From positions 1 to 43,464 of the forward strand of contig CAKUDW010000002.1 in the NCBI GenBank assembly GCA_934645275.1: a stretch of DNA of 43,464 nucleotides, read 5' to 3'. Origin of the DNA: an uncultured Clostridia bacterium. Lineage in GTDB: Bacteria; Bacillota_A; Clostridia; Christensenellales; Aristaeellaceae. The notes beneath the pieces were generated by a model that worked only from the letters and a program-made list of their open reading frames with translations, was not told the origin of the DNA and did no database searches. The position numbers were made by a program, and so were the translations under genes. Shown piece after piece: positions 24,197 through 32,467 of the stretch (position 1 is its first letter; every line of letters begins with the position of its first letter).

Positions 24197-25144
24197 TCAG
24201 AAATCCGGCAGCGTGGTCATATCTACCACTTGCGGCCGCCTGAGCGTCAGCAGCCAAACCTCGCTCTGTGCGTCCAGGCGCAGCAATGCGCCGTCGCAGC
24301 CCAGGCCGCGGCTTACCAGCAGCGGCAGATCGTCCGTATAGAACCAGCCGGCCAGACAGCGCGCTTCGGCCTCAGGCAGGGTACGCAGCGTGCGTCCGAA
24401 GGCGCGAATCTGCCCGCCCAGCGTGTGACCGCTGAGCACCAGATCAGCCCATGGCCCGCCGTTCTTCGCCTCGGCCACGCGCACGCCCACATAGGCCGAC
24501 GGATTGTGTGCCAGCGCCACCACACATTCGCTGCCGCTGAAGTAACGGCCAATTTCCGAATAGGGCGTGAGCTTCAGGCTGGAATCCGTGAGCCCGGCGA
24601 CGACCAGCTCGTCGCCGTCGCGGCTGATGACTGCGCATTCATCCGACAACAGGCGCACGCCGCCCATGTTCAGCGCTTCGCGCAGCGCGTCCATGTCGCC
24701 ATCGCGCTCGCCAGATACGGCAAACTTGCCCAGCGGCGCCTGAAAAGTGTCCAGACCAGCCAGAAATTCCAGCGCCGCGGCCTTCGATTGTGTTTCAGGC
24801 GCGCCGTTGAGCACTTCACCGAGTGTGCGTGCGTTGTAGTCGCCGCCCAGCAGCAATATATCCGGGTCGAGATTCTGCAAGCGGTCAAATACTTTGCGGC
24901 AGCGCGCCGCGTCCGCTGAATTGCGGATATCCAGGTCGGATACAAATAGCAGCGTCACGCCGTCGAGCCCGGCGGGCAGATCGGAAATGTATACGTCGGC
25001 ACAGCAGAGATGCACGGCGCGCGCCTGCAAGCTCATTGCACCCAGCAGGCCGCCGAGCGCCAGCGCGCAGCAGAGCAGGCCGATCAGCGCCGCTCTGCGC
25101 CCGATCCGCCGCTTTATTTCCTTCTTTTCCGTGCGCTTCGCCAT
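24197..25144 (-). CDS. Membrane-anchored metallophosphoesterase-like protein with degenerate metal site
   Basis: 315 residues: basic N-terminus, one TM segment (about 18-40) and an extracytoplasmic calcineurin-like domain. Core family positions are recognisable but altered. DxH reads D70-L-D72, GNHD reads GERD (145-148) and GHTHGGQ reads GHTLGGQ (239-245). D102 of the GD motif and H213 remain. Three to four metal ligands are therefore replaced, so phosphoesterase activity is doubtful. The start is ATG 25144 with GGGGAGGAG just upstream. Perfect parS sites lie immediately before the start and after the stop. Confidence 0.8.
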   Translation of the reverse strand: MAKRTEKKEIKRRIGRRAALIGLLCCALALGGLLGAMSLQARAVHLCCADVYISDLPAGLDGVTLLFVSDLDIRNSADAARCRKVFDRLQNLDPDILLLGGDYNARTLGEVLNGAPETQSKAAALEFLAGLDTFQAPLGKFAVSGERDGDMDALREALNMGGVRLLSDECAVISRDGDELVVAGLTDSSLKLTPYSEIGRYFSGSECVVALAHNPSAYVGVRVAEAKNGGPWADLVLSGHTLGGQIRAFGRTLRTLPEAEARCLAGWFYTDDLPLLVSRGLGCDGALLRLDAQSEVWLLTLRRPQVVDMTTLPDF

Positions 25145-25162
25145 GCCGCTCCTCCCCGTGTA

Positions 25163-25178
25163 TGTTTCACGTGAAACA
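25163..25178. promoter_or_regulatory. parS site 4
   Basis: TGTTTCACGTGAAACA, a perfect palindrome 19 bp upstream of the metallophosphoesterase-like start, about 1 kb from the other three. Confidence 0.95.
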
Positions 25179-25266
25179 ATTTCCAATTCGCACATAATTA
25201 TGCCTAAAAATTGACACGCTGCGGGCAATTGACCGCATTTGTCCCGGTTTTGTTACAAGACTAACG

Positions 25267-25295
25267 TTGCTTATGACCCGCGCTTCAATTATAAT
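25267..25295 (+). promoter_or_regulatory. Predicted promoter for the DUF5711-like gene
   Basis: TTGCTT (25267-25272), 17-bp spacer, TATAAT (25290-25295). The ~120-nt leader carries a T-rich/A-rich hairpin at about 25358-25386 (GGCGGT pairing with ACTGCC around a CAAA-type loop). Confidence 0.7.
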
Positions 25296-25417
25296 AGGAT
25301 TGATAAAGGTATACAAGGCAATCTGTCTTAAAAAAGACGAGTGTGCCTTCCAAATTCTTTTTTGGCGGTCAAAACTGCCGAAAAAACTTATTTTAAATAC
25401 TGTACGGAGGATTTTCC

Positions 25418-26518
25418 ATGGATAGACGCAGGAGCGCAAAAAATCCATGGGCGATCGTGCTGTTGATTGTGGCGCTTTCCATGGCGCTGGCCTATGGCCT
25501 GGCTACGCTGGCCGGACGCATCACCGCGTCGGACGGCTTTGGCTATTGCACTACCATGGAAATTGCCAATATTCAGGAATTGCAGACCACATCCGGCGGT
25601 TTCGTCTATTACGACGGCAACGCCGTATCGTCCATTGCGTCGAGCGGCAAGGTAAATTGGTCGTATATGATGGGCCAGAACGCGGGCTTCAACGCCTCGG
25701 ACAGCGGCGTGGCCGTGTGGGCCGGGTCGACGCTGACGCTGATTGACGCCAAATCCGGCGCGACCACCTTTAACGGTGAAATGGAAGCCCCGATTCTGAG
25801 CGCCCGCACCGGCGATAAGTACACCGCCGTGGTCATTGGCGAGGAAATGAACAGCACCATCGTTTTGATGGAAAGCGGCGGCAAGCAGGTCAGCCAGATT
25901 ATTCTGGACGATGTGGACGTCATCAACTACGGTTTCTTTTCGAACGGAACGTTGCTGTGGGTCATGGTGTGCGATTCAAATGGTACGGTGCCCACCTGTA
26001 ATATACAGACCTATCGCCCCGGCAAGGAAATTGTCGGCAAGATTTCGGATACGCAGCAGCTGGCCTATGCGGTGATGTTCCAGTCCTCGCAGGTGCTGGT
26101 GGCGGGCGATACCTACATCAAGAGTTACGACTACACCGGCGTGGAGGACGCATCCGCGCGCAGGCTGATTTACGGCTGGTATCTGGCCGCAATCGATGAG
26201 GGCATGAACGACCCGCTGATGGCGCTGGTGAACGATTCGCAGCTCAGCGGCGAATCGGCCATTCGCGATGTGCGCGTGATGCGCTCGAATCTGGATCAGA
26301 TATTGCGCATGCCCTTTGGTTGTACGGACGTGGTGACCGTGGGCGACCGCATCTACGGCTTTGCGGCCGACGGACACCTGATGATCGCGCAGGCGGGCAG
26401 CCGCAGCGTGCAGGCTTACCAGCTGGGCATCGCCATAGGCAAGGTATACGGCGTGACGCGCGACAACGTGGCTGTGATTGGCAATGGAAATACGGTTTAT
26501 CTGGTGAAGCTGGGCTGA
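25418..26518 (+). CDS. DUF5711-like membrane-anchored beta-propeller protein
   Basis: 366 residues with one N-terminal TM anchor (about 10-33). The rest is beta-rich with repeated blade-like units (SGGFVYYDGNAVSSI, then DSGVAVWAGSTLTLIDAKSG). This resembles the DUF5711 family, whose members look like WD40/PQQ-type propellers outside the membrane and have no known function. GGAGGAT precedes the ATG. It is followed after 100 bp by the CvpA-like gene in the same orientation; such a pair suggests an envelope role, but this is inference. Confidence 0.7.
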   Translation: MDRRRSAKNPWAIVLLIVALSMALAYGLATLAGRITASDGFGYCTTMEIANIQELQTTSGGFVYYDGNAVSSIASSGKVNWSYMMGQNAGFNASDSGVAVWAGSTLTLIDAKSGATTFNGEMEAPILSARTGDKYTAVVIGEEMNSTIVLMESGGKQVSQIILDDVDVINYGFFSNGTLLWVMVCDSNGTVPTCNIQTYRPGKEIVGKISDTQQLAYAVMFQSSQVLVAGDTYIKSYDYTGVEDASARRLIYGWYLAAIDEGMNDPLMALVNDSQLSGESAIRDVRVMRSNLDQILRMPFGCTDVVTVGDRIYGFAADGHLMIAQAGSRSVQAYQLGIAIGKVYGVTRDNVAVIGNGNTVYLVKLG

Positions 26519-26618
26519 TTTGGCAAAAAGTTTTCCCGAAAGCGCCGGAAAAGTGGCATAGATCGCCGCAAAACGGGGAAATATGGCAGACAGATAATCA
26601 AATGGAGGAAATACGAAT

Positions 26619-27347
26619 ATGAATATTGTGGATATTCTGATTCTGGCGGTGCTGGCCTTCAGCCTGCTGGCAGGCATGCACAAGGGCTTTATCACATCGC
26701 TGCTGTCCACGTTCGGTTTCGTGGGTTCGTGGTTTGGAGCTCGGCTGGTGTATGAGCGGCTCGCAAATTTGGCCCTTTCCAATACCACGCTGATGGCCGT
26801 GTTGAATCAGTATCTGGAACCGGACAGCTTCTTCGCTTCCAAGGCGCAGGCGGCTACCACGGTGGCCGAGGTGGTTTCCGGCGGCGAAAGCGCCATACAG
26901 GCGGCAGTTTCCACCGTCAGCGAGAAGATTTCGATCATCTCAAAGGCGTTTGAAGCCAATATCCGCAATCAGGCCTTTGCGCGGCTGAACATCACCACGC
27001 TTTCAGATTATCTGGATCAGACTATCTGGCAGGCCGTGTTCCATGTACTGGCCTTCCTGGTGGCGTTTATTCTGATTTATGCGGTGGTATCGCTGCTGAT
27101 TAACCTGCTGGACCATGTGGTGCGTTTCCCCGTGCTGCGCATGTTTGACTGGCTGCCCGGCGGTCTCTGTGGACTGATCCGCGGTTCGGTGGTAGCCGTG
27201 CTGCTGTTGACGCTGCTGCCCAGCATCATATCGCTGATAAACCCGGATTTGACGCAGACGCTGATTTCCGAATCCACGCTTTACAGCTACGTGACACAGC
27301 TTGATTTCCTGCATGTCGGGAAGATGATAACCCAGTTGATCGGCTGA
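26619..27347 (+). CDS. CvpA-family membrane protein
   Basis: 242 residues. The N-terminus (NIVDILILAVLAFSLLAGMHKGF) is the hallmark of CvpA/YshB proteins. There are four TM segments, two at the N-terminus and two after residue 145, separated by an extracytoplasmic loop; DWLPGGLCGLIRGSVVAVLLL matches the family's second conserved block. In E. coli CvpA is needed for colicin V production and bile-salt resistance; the mechanism is unknown. The RBS GGAGGAAAT is ideal. Confidence 0.85.
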   Translation: MNIVDILILAVLAFSLLAGMHKGFITSLLSTFGFVGSWFGARLVYERLANLALSNTTLMAVLNQYLEPDSFFASKAQAATTVAEVVSGGESAIQAAVSTVSEKISIISKAFEANIRNQAFARLNITTLSDYLDQTIWQAVFHVLAFLVAFILIYAVVSLLINLLDHVVRFPVLRMFDWLPGGLCGLIRGSVVAVLLLTLLPSIISLINPDLTQTLISESTLYSYVTQLDFLHVGKMITQLIG

Positions 27348-27372
27348 TGGCCGCGCGGCTGGGGTGAAGGAT

Positions 27373-27429
27373 TGCCGGCGAGTTCCATTAAAACCCGCCG
27401 ATCCGCAAAACCTGTGGTTTTGCGGATTC
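27373..27429 (+). repeat. CGCAAAAC hairpin repeat, tandem copy 1
   Basis: Starts TGCCGGCGAGTTCC and includes CCGCCGATCCGCAAAACC. The 12-bp perfect hairpin is ATCCGCAAAACC (27401-27412), TGT, GGTTTTGCGGAT (27416-27427). It lies between the cvpA-like gene and ftsK. Confidence 0.6.
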
Positions 27430-27444
27430 TGAGCCTTTAAGCGT

Positions 27445-27500
27445 TATCGGCGTGTTCCGTTGGAACCGGCTGAACCGCAGAATTTCGGTTTTGCTGATTC
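27445..27500 (+). repeat. CGCAAAAC hairpin repeat, tandem copy 2 (diverged)
   Basis: TATCGGCGTGTTCC, then ACCGCAGAATTTCGGTTTTG and CTGATTC. It is the same unit 72 bp downstream of copy 1, with a weaker hairpin. Confidence 0.5.
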
Positions 27501-27506
27501 TTGCCC

Positions 27507-27550
27507 TTTAAGCAAAAGAGCCGCAAATCTGTGCGGCTCTTTTGCTTAAA
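27507..27550 (+). terminator. Strong hairpin terminator before ftsK
   Basis: An 18-bp perfect stem: TTTAAGCAAAAGAGCCGC (27507-27524), 8-nt loop, GCGGCTCTTTTGCTTAAA (27533-27550). The T-rich 3' arm (CTCTTTTG) fits a terminator of the upstream CvpA-like unit; the symmetric A-rich arm makes it potentially bidirectional. Confidence 0.75.
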
Positions 27551-27556
27551 TCTAAC

Positions 27557-27585
27557 TTGCAGTTCTGGCTGCAAATACATATAAT
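27557..27585 (+). promoter_or_regulatory. Predicted sigma-A promoter of ftsK-rimO-pgsA
   Basis: TTGCAG (27557-27562), 17-bp spacer, TATAAT (27580-27585); the ATG is at 27610. It begins 6 bp after the preceding hairpin. Confidence 0.8.
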
Positions 27586-27609
27586 AGAGTCGGTTATTGG
27601 AGGAAATAA

Positions 27610-30336
27610 ATGGCGAATCAGAAAAAACAGAGCGAGCGCGAGGCCCCTGCTGCGGCGCCTGTAAAGCTGTTGGCCGCGCTGGCGTGCTTTGGCCTGGCTG
27701 CATTGCTGGTGTATCTGACGGTGGCTGTGCCCGAGGCGAACACCGCCATGGGCGATATTCGCGGCATTATGCTGGGGGTGGCGGGCGTGTTGGCCCCGTT
27801 GCTGGCCGTGGCCTTTATCTGGGCGGGCGTGCTGCTGGCGTTTTCCGCGCGCGGCAGGCGCGTGCGCGCGCTCAATATTATAATGAACGCGCTGCTGTTT
27901 TTGACCGTGTTTACCGCGGTGGAGCTCTTCTTTGTGGATCGCGTGGCAAACTGGAGCATCAACGAAAGCGGCCTCTACCGTCACATGCCGATGAGTCTGC
28001 CCGATTTTGTTGCCCGTGCCTATCTGTATCGCGGCGGCGCGGGCGCGCTGGGCGCGCTGCTGGCCTATCCGCTCAAGAATGCGCTGGGCAGCTGGGGCGG
28101 GTTAATCGTCTGCCTGCTGGTGGCCGTGATCTGCCTGACCGCCACCGGCCGCATGCAGCAGCTGCTGCGCTGGAGCCGCGAGCGCGCCGAGGAAAATCAG
28201 GATCGCCGCGAGGAACGCCGCCGTCAGCGTCAGGACGAACAGATGTTCGGTTATGACGATTTCGACCAGCCGCCGCGTCGCGCCGCCGGCAGGCCGGAGG
28301 GCGCGTCGCGCAGCGCCGCACGGCCGCGCGGAAACGCCGCTTCGGCGCAGTACGAGCGCAGAAGGGACGCGCAGGAGGATTACATCCGCATTGATACGCC
28401 TGCGCCGGAGCGCCGCAGCGCGCCGCGCAAGAAGATATATCGCGAAACGGTGGACGCGGAGGCCGTCCTGTCCCAGCCCGCTGCGGACGATGTGGGCATC
28501 GATATTCCAAAGCCGCTGCGCAAAATTCGCCAGCAGCAGAAGCCCCGGTCTTTTGCTGCGCAACCGGAGGATAAGCAGGGTGAAACGCCGCAACCCGAGA
28601 AGGTGCAGGCCGAAGCGCCCGCCGACGATCCGGACGACCTGTTCACCGTACACACCGATGCGGACGACGCCTTCGTGCCCGAAAAATACGAAGCGCCCGC
28701 GCCGAAGCCCACAAAGCCCCGCCGCGTGGTGGAGGGCGTGCGCGCGCTCAAAATTGACGACGATGCGCCTGATCCCGAACCGCAGGCGGACGAGGATGAA
28801 GAAGCGCCCTTCGATATCCCCCACGCTCCGGCCGCAAAGCCCGCGCTGCCCCGGTTGAGCCGCAGGCAGCCGGAACCGGATCCGGAGGAGGAGACGTACA
28901 ACTATCCGCCAATCGACCTGCTCGAACAGAGCACGGAGGCGCGTGATTCCTCTATCTACCAGCAGGCCGACCGTGAAAAGGCGAACAACCTGATCGAGAC
29001 GCTGCGCAATTTCGGCATCGAAACGCGGCTGATTGGCGTGGCACACGGCCCGGCGGTCACCTGCTTCGAACTTCAGCCCGCGCCGGGCATCAAGGTTTCG
29101 CGAATTACCGCGCTGGCCGACGATATCGCGCTGCGGCTTGCGGCGCTGTCGGTGCGCATCGAAGCGCCCATTCCGGGCAAGGCCGCCGTGGGCGTGGAAA
29201 TTCCGAACGATCATGTGGAAATGGTGCGCCTGCGCGACGTGCTGGAATCGCCTGAAGCGCGGCGGCATCCTTCCAGAATTGCCGTTGGCCTCGGCAAGGA
29301 CAATTCCGGCCGCTACATCGTGGCGGATATTGCGAAGATGCCGCACGTGCTGATTGCGGGCCAGACGGGTTCTGGTAAGTCGGTGTGCATCAACGCTATC
29401 ATCACTTCGATTCTCTATCGCGCCACGCCGGAAGAGGTGCGGCTGATCATGATCGACCCCAAGGTGGTAGAGCTGTCGATTTACAACGATATTCCGCACC
29501 TGATCGCGCCGGTCGTGACCGACCCCAAGAAAGCCGCCAGCGCGTTGGATTGGGCAGTGGCCGAAATGGAAACGCGTTATAAGCGCTTTGCCGAGCGCAG
29601 CGTGCGCGACATCAAGGGCTACAACAAGGCGCTCGAACCCGGCGAAAAGATGATGCCGCAGATGGTCATCGTGATAGACGAATTGGCCGACCTGATGATG
29701 GTGGCTCCCGGCGATGTGGAGGACAGCATTTGCCGCCTGGCGCAGAAGGCGCGCGCGGCGGGCATGCATCTGGTCATCGCCACGCAGCGCCCGTCGGTGA
29801 ACGTAATCACCGGCATCATCAAGGCAAATATCCCCTCGCGCATCGCGTTCTCCGTGTCCTCGCAGATAGACAGCCGCACCATCATCGACCATGGCGGCGC
29901 GGAGCGACTGCTGGGCAACGGTGATATGCTGTTCGTGCCCTCGGGCATCAACAAGCCCATCCGCGTTCAGGGCGCGTGGGTATCCGATGAGGAGGTCAAC
30001 GCTGTGGTTTCCTATATTAAGGAGCGCAGCGAAACCACCTACGACGAGGACGTGGTGGAAAAGATTGAAAATGCCGTGCGCAGCGACGCCGAGCGCGAAG
30101 AAGTGAGCAACGAATACGACCCGAAGCTCGCCGAGGCGGTGGAGATCGTGGTGGAGGCCGGCCAGGCGTCCGTTTCCATGCTGCAGCGGCGCATGCGCGT
30201 GGGCTACGCCCGCGCAGGCAGGCTGATTGATGAAATGGAGAAGCGCGGCATCGTTTCGGAGGCCGACGGCGCAAAGCCGCGCACGGTGCTTATCAGCCGC
30301 GAACAAATGATGAACATGTTCGATACGGAGGAATAA
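27610..30336 (+). CDS. ftsK: DNA translocase FtsK/SpoIIIE
   Basis: This ATP-driven motor pumps DNA through the division or sporulation septum. 908 residues: four N-terminal TM segments (about 15-180), a charged Pro-rich linker (about 185-430) and the RecA-like motor. The motor has Walker A AGQTGSGKSV (around 583-592), Walker B VIVIDELADLM (near 685) and TQRPSVNVITG. A C-terminal winged-helix gamma domain (about 845-908) contains ASVSMLQRRMRVGYARAGRL, which reads the polar SRS/KOPS sequences. GGAGGAAAT stands before the ATG. It heads an operon with rimO and pgsA. FtsK versus SpoIIIE cannot be told from sequence alone. Confidence 0.97.
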   Translation: MANQKKQSEREAPAAAPVKLLAALACFGLAALLVYLTVAVPEANTAMGDIRGIMLGVAGVLAPLLAVAFIWAGVLLAFSARGRRVRALNIIMNALLFLTVFTAVELFFVDRVANWSINESGLYRHMPMSLPDFVARAYLYRGGAGALGALLAYPLKNALGSWGGLIVCLLVAVICLTATGRMQQLLRWSRERAEENQDRREERRRQRQDEQMFGYDDFDQPPRRAAGRPEGASRSAARPRGNAASAQYERRRDAQEDYIRIDTPAPERRSAPRKKIYRETVDAEAVLSQPAADDVGIDIPKPLRKIRQQQKPRSFAAQPEDKQGETPQPEKVQAEAPADDPDDLFTVHTDADDAFVPEKYEAPAPKPTKPRRVVEGVRALKIDDDAPDPEPQADEDEEAPFDIPHAPAAKPALPRLSRRQPEPDPEEETYNYPPIDLLEQSTEARDSSIYQQADREKANNLIETLRNFGIETRLIGVAHGPAVTCFELQPAPGIKVSRITALADDIALRLAALSVRIEAPIPGKAAVGVEIPNDHVEMVRLRDVLESPEARRHPSRIAVGLGKDNSGRYIVADIAKMPHVLIAGQTGSGKSVCINAIITSILYRATPEEVRLIMIDPKVVELSIYNDIPHLIAPVVTDPKKAASALDWAVAEMETRYKRFAERSVRDIKGYNKALEPGEKMMPQMVIVIDELADLMMVAPGDVEDSICRLAQKARAAGMHLVIATQRPSVNVITGIIKANIPSRIAFSVSSQIDSRTIIDHGGAERLLGNGDMLFVPSGINKPIRVQGAWVSDEEVNAVVSYIKERSETTYDEDVVEKIENAVRSDAEREEVSNEYDPKLAEAVEIVVEAGQASVSMLQRRMRVGYARAGRLIDEMEKRGIVSEADGAKPRTVLISREQMMNMFDTEE

Positions 30337-30342
30337 TCCCTT

Positions 30343-31656
30343 ATGAAAACAGTGGGCATGGTATCGCTGGGCTGCGCGAAAAACCGCGTGGATTCGGAAA
30401 ATCTGCTGGGCATGCTGCGCGAGCGCGGCTACGAAATTGTGGCCGATCCGGCGCAGGCGGATATCATATTCGTGAACACCTGCGGCTTCATTGAGGCCGC
30501 GAAGGAGGAGTCCATCGATACGATATTCGAAATGGCGGAATATAAAAAGACCGGACGGCTTCAGAAGCTGTTCGTGACCGGCTGCCTGGCGCAGCGCTAC
30601 GGCGATACGCTCTTTCAGGAAATGCCGGAGGTGGACGGCTTCATGGGCGTGAGCGACTACGCCCGGCTTTACGACATGCTCGACGATGCGGACCACGGCG
30701 AGCGCCCGCTGTACATGGCCGACGGCGAACGCTTCCTGAATTGCGGCCGCGTGCTGACCACCGCGCCGTGGGCGGCGTATGTGAAAATATCGGACGGCTG
30801 CAACAACCGCTGTACCTACTGCGCCATTCCGCTGATCAGGGGTTCCTACGCCTCGCGCCCGTATGGCGACATCGTGGCCGAGTGCGAGCGTCTGGCCGCG
30901 CAGGGCGTTACGGAAATTACGCTCATCGCGCAGGACACCAGCCGCTACGGCTGCGATTTGGGCGACGGCACGCTGCTGCTGCCCGCGTTGTTGCGCCGCG
31001 TGAGTGAAATCGAAGGCGTACACTGGGTGCGCGTGCTCTACTGCTATCCGGACACCACCACCGACGCGCTGCTGGACGAGATCCAGAACAACCCAAAGGT
31101 CGCGCCGTATCTGGATTTGCCGCTGCAGCACATAGACGACGTGCTGCTGAAGAAGATGAACCGCCGCGGCTCGGCCGAGTGGATTCGCAGCCGCATCGCC
31201 GCCTGCAAGGCGCGGGGCATTACCCTGCGCACCACGTTCATCGTGGGTTTCCCGGGCGAAACGCAGGAACAGTTTGAGGAACTGCTGAATTTCACGCGCG
31301 AGGCGCGCTTCGACCGAATGGGCGCGTTCACCTATTCGCCGGAAGAGGGTACGCCCGCCGCGCGCATGAAGGATCAGATCGACGAGGATGTGAAGATTGC
31401 GCGGCTCGACCAGCTGATGATGCTTCAGCAGGCGATATCGGCGGAGCTGATGCAGGCGCGCATTGGCGAGGAATGCGAAGTACTGGTAGAAGGCCGCGAT
31501 GAGGACGGTTGTTGGATGGGCCGTTCGATTCTGGAGGCGCCGGAATCCGACGGCTGTATCCGCCTGATTACCGCGCGCGAACTTACGCCGGGCGAATATG
31601 TGATGGCGCGCGTCACTGGCGCGGACGCCTATGATTTGACTGCGGAGGTGCTGTGA
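30343..31656 (+). CDS. rimO: Ribosomal protein S12 methylthiotransferase RimO
   Basis: RimO is a radical SAM enzyme that adds a methylthio group to an aspartate of ribosomal protein S12. 437 residues: the N-terminal MTTase domain (VSLGCAKNRVDSE, then VNTCGF and GCLAQRY) binds the auxiliary [4Fe-4S] cluster. The radical-SAM motif CNNRCTYC (Cys153, 157, 160) and a C-terminal TRAM domain follow. The SLGCAKN start is diagnostic of RimO rather than MiaB. GGAGGAAT precedes the ATG, six bp after ftsK. Its stop overlaps the beginning of pgsA. Confidence 0.96.
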   Translation: MKTVGMVSLGCAKNRVDSENLLGMLRERGYEIVADPAQADIIFVNTCGFIEAAKEESIDTIFEMAEYKKTGRLQKLFVTGCLAQRYGDTLFQEMPEVDGFMGVSDYARLYDMLDDADHGERPLYMADGERFLNCGRVLTTAPWAAYVKISDGCNNRCTYCAIPLIRGSYASRPYGDIVAECERLAAQGVTEITLIAQDTSRYGCDLGDGTLLLPALLRRVSEIEGVHWVRVLYCYPDTTTDALLDEIQNNPKVAPYLDLPLQHIDDVLLKKMNRRGSAEWIRSRIAACKARGITLRTTFIVGFPGETQEQFEELLNFTREARFDRMGAFTYSPEEGTPAARMKDQIDEDVKIARLDQLMMLQQAISAELMQARIGEECEVLVEGRDEDGCWMGRSILEAPESDGCIRLITARELTPGEYVMARVTGADAYDLTAEVL

Positions 31657-31658
31657 GA

Positions 31659-32213
31659 ATGAATCTGCCGAACAAATTGACGATGCTCCGAATCATCATG
31701 ATTCCCGTGTTCGTGATTTTCGCGCTGGCAAAGGCGCAGTGGTGCCAGTATGTGGCGCTGGTAATCTATCTGGCGGCATGTTTTACCGATACGCTGGATG
31801 GCAAAATTGCCCGCTCGCGGCATCTGGTCACCAATTTCGGCAAGTTTGCCGATCCCATTGCCGATAAGCTGCTGGTGATGAGCGCTATGGTGGTGCTCGT
31901 CGCGTCCGGCCGCATGCCCGCCTGGGTGTGCATCGTGATGCTCGCGCGCGAATTCATCATTTCCGGTTTCCGGCTCGTAGCTGCGGGCGGCGGCAAGGTG
32001 ATTGCCGCCGCCATGCTGGGCAAGCTCAAGACCGTGTTCCAGATGAGCGCGACCGTCGCGCTGATGCTGCTGGTACCGGTCAGCGGCGCGCCGCTGCTGG
32101 GCCATTTCGGCGTGGTGCTCGCCAATGTGCTGATGTACATTGCCGTGGTGCTTACCATCGTGTCCGGCGCGGAGTACATCATCAAGAATTACGATTGTAT
32201 TCGGGATATGTGA
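31659..32213 (+). CDS. pgsA: CDP-diacylglycerol-glycerol-3-phosphate 3-phosphatidyltransferase
   Basis: PgsA makes phosphatidylglycerol phosphate, the committed step to phosphatidylglycerol and cardiolipin. 184 residues with several TM segments and the complete CDP-alcohol phosphotransferase motif D44-x2-D47-G48-x2-A51-R52-x8-G61-x3-D65-x3-D69. I chose ATG 31659 because GGAGGTG ends 9 nt upstream; a GTG at 31653 is too close to it. The gene ends the ftsK-rimO-pgsA unit before a strong terminator at 32405-32449. A cardiolipin synthase that uses its product is encoded about 10 kb to the right. Confidence 0.95.
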   Translation: MNLPNKLTMLRIIMIPVFVIFALAKAQWCQYVALVIYLAACFTDTLDGKIARSRHLVTNFGKFADPIADKLLVMSAMVVLVASGRMPAWVCIVMLAREFIISGFRLVAAGGGKVIAAAMLGKLKTVFQMSATVALMLLVPVSGAPLLGHFGVVLANVLMYIAVVLTIVSGAEYIIKNYDCIRDM

Positions 32214-32237
32214 TTTAAAGGGAATTGTCGGCGTGTT

Positions 32238-32280
32238 CTGCCGGAAACAGCGCCTTGCGCCGGTTTCAGTGCGTTATAGC
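32238..32280 (+). repeat. 43-bp direct repeat, copy 1
   Basis: CTGCCGGAAACAGCGCCTTG and onward to TGCGTTATAGC. It differs from copy 2 at two positions (A at 32249 and 32268). It contains a hairpin of GAAAC/GTTTC and GGCGC-type arms. Confidence 0.85.
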
Positions 32281-32337
32281 AGTCGCGACTTCTGCGTAGG
32301 CGCGACCAGCCCACCCCGCTCAAGCAGCGGGGCGGCG
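32281..32337 (+). other. Structured spacer between the 43-bp repeats
   Basis: Contains GTCGCG...CGCGAC and CCCCGCT/AGCGGGG hairpins in 57 bp. No coding signal seen. Partial similarity to 1560-1640 on the minus strand indicates a dispersed element. Confidence 0.4.
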
Positions 32338-32380
32338 CTGCCGGAAACGGCGCCTTGCGCCGGTTTCGGTGCGTTATAGC
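32338..32380 (+). repeat. 43-bp direct repeat, copy 2
   Basis: Starts exactly 100 bp after copy 1 and matches it at 41 of 43 positions (G at 32349 and 32368). Confidence 0.85.
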
Positions 32381-32404
32381 TGGTTCCTGCACTTCAAAGT
32401 ATCA

Positions 32405-32449
32405 GGGGCTTCTGCTTCCGACTGAGCGCGGAAGCAGAAGCCCCTTTTT
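32405..32449 (+). terminator. Strong Rho-independent terminator after pgsA
   Basis: GGGGCTTCTGCTTCC (32405-32419), 10-nt loop, GGAAGCAGAAGCCCC (32430-32444), TTTTT. It also lies just past the stop of the convergent BIG2-GDPD gene. Confidence 0.92.
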
Positions 32450-32467
32450 CGTATAATTGTTTTGGCT

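Noticed and set aside
28102..31131. Minus-strand open frame of about 1000 codons opposite ftsK and rimO
   Set aside because: It spans two well-recognised genes on the other strand and has the skewed His/Arg/Ala composition of an antisense shadow; no domain recognised.
32238..32380. Possible CRISPR array
   Set aside because: Only two 43-bp repeats with a 57-bp spacer, no further units and no cas genes.
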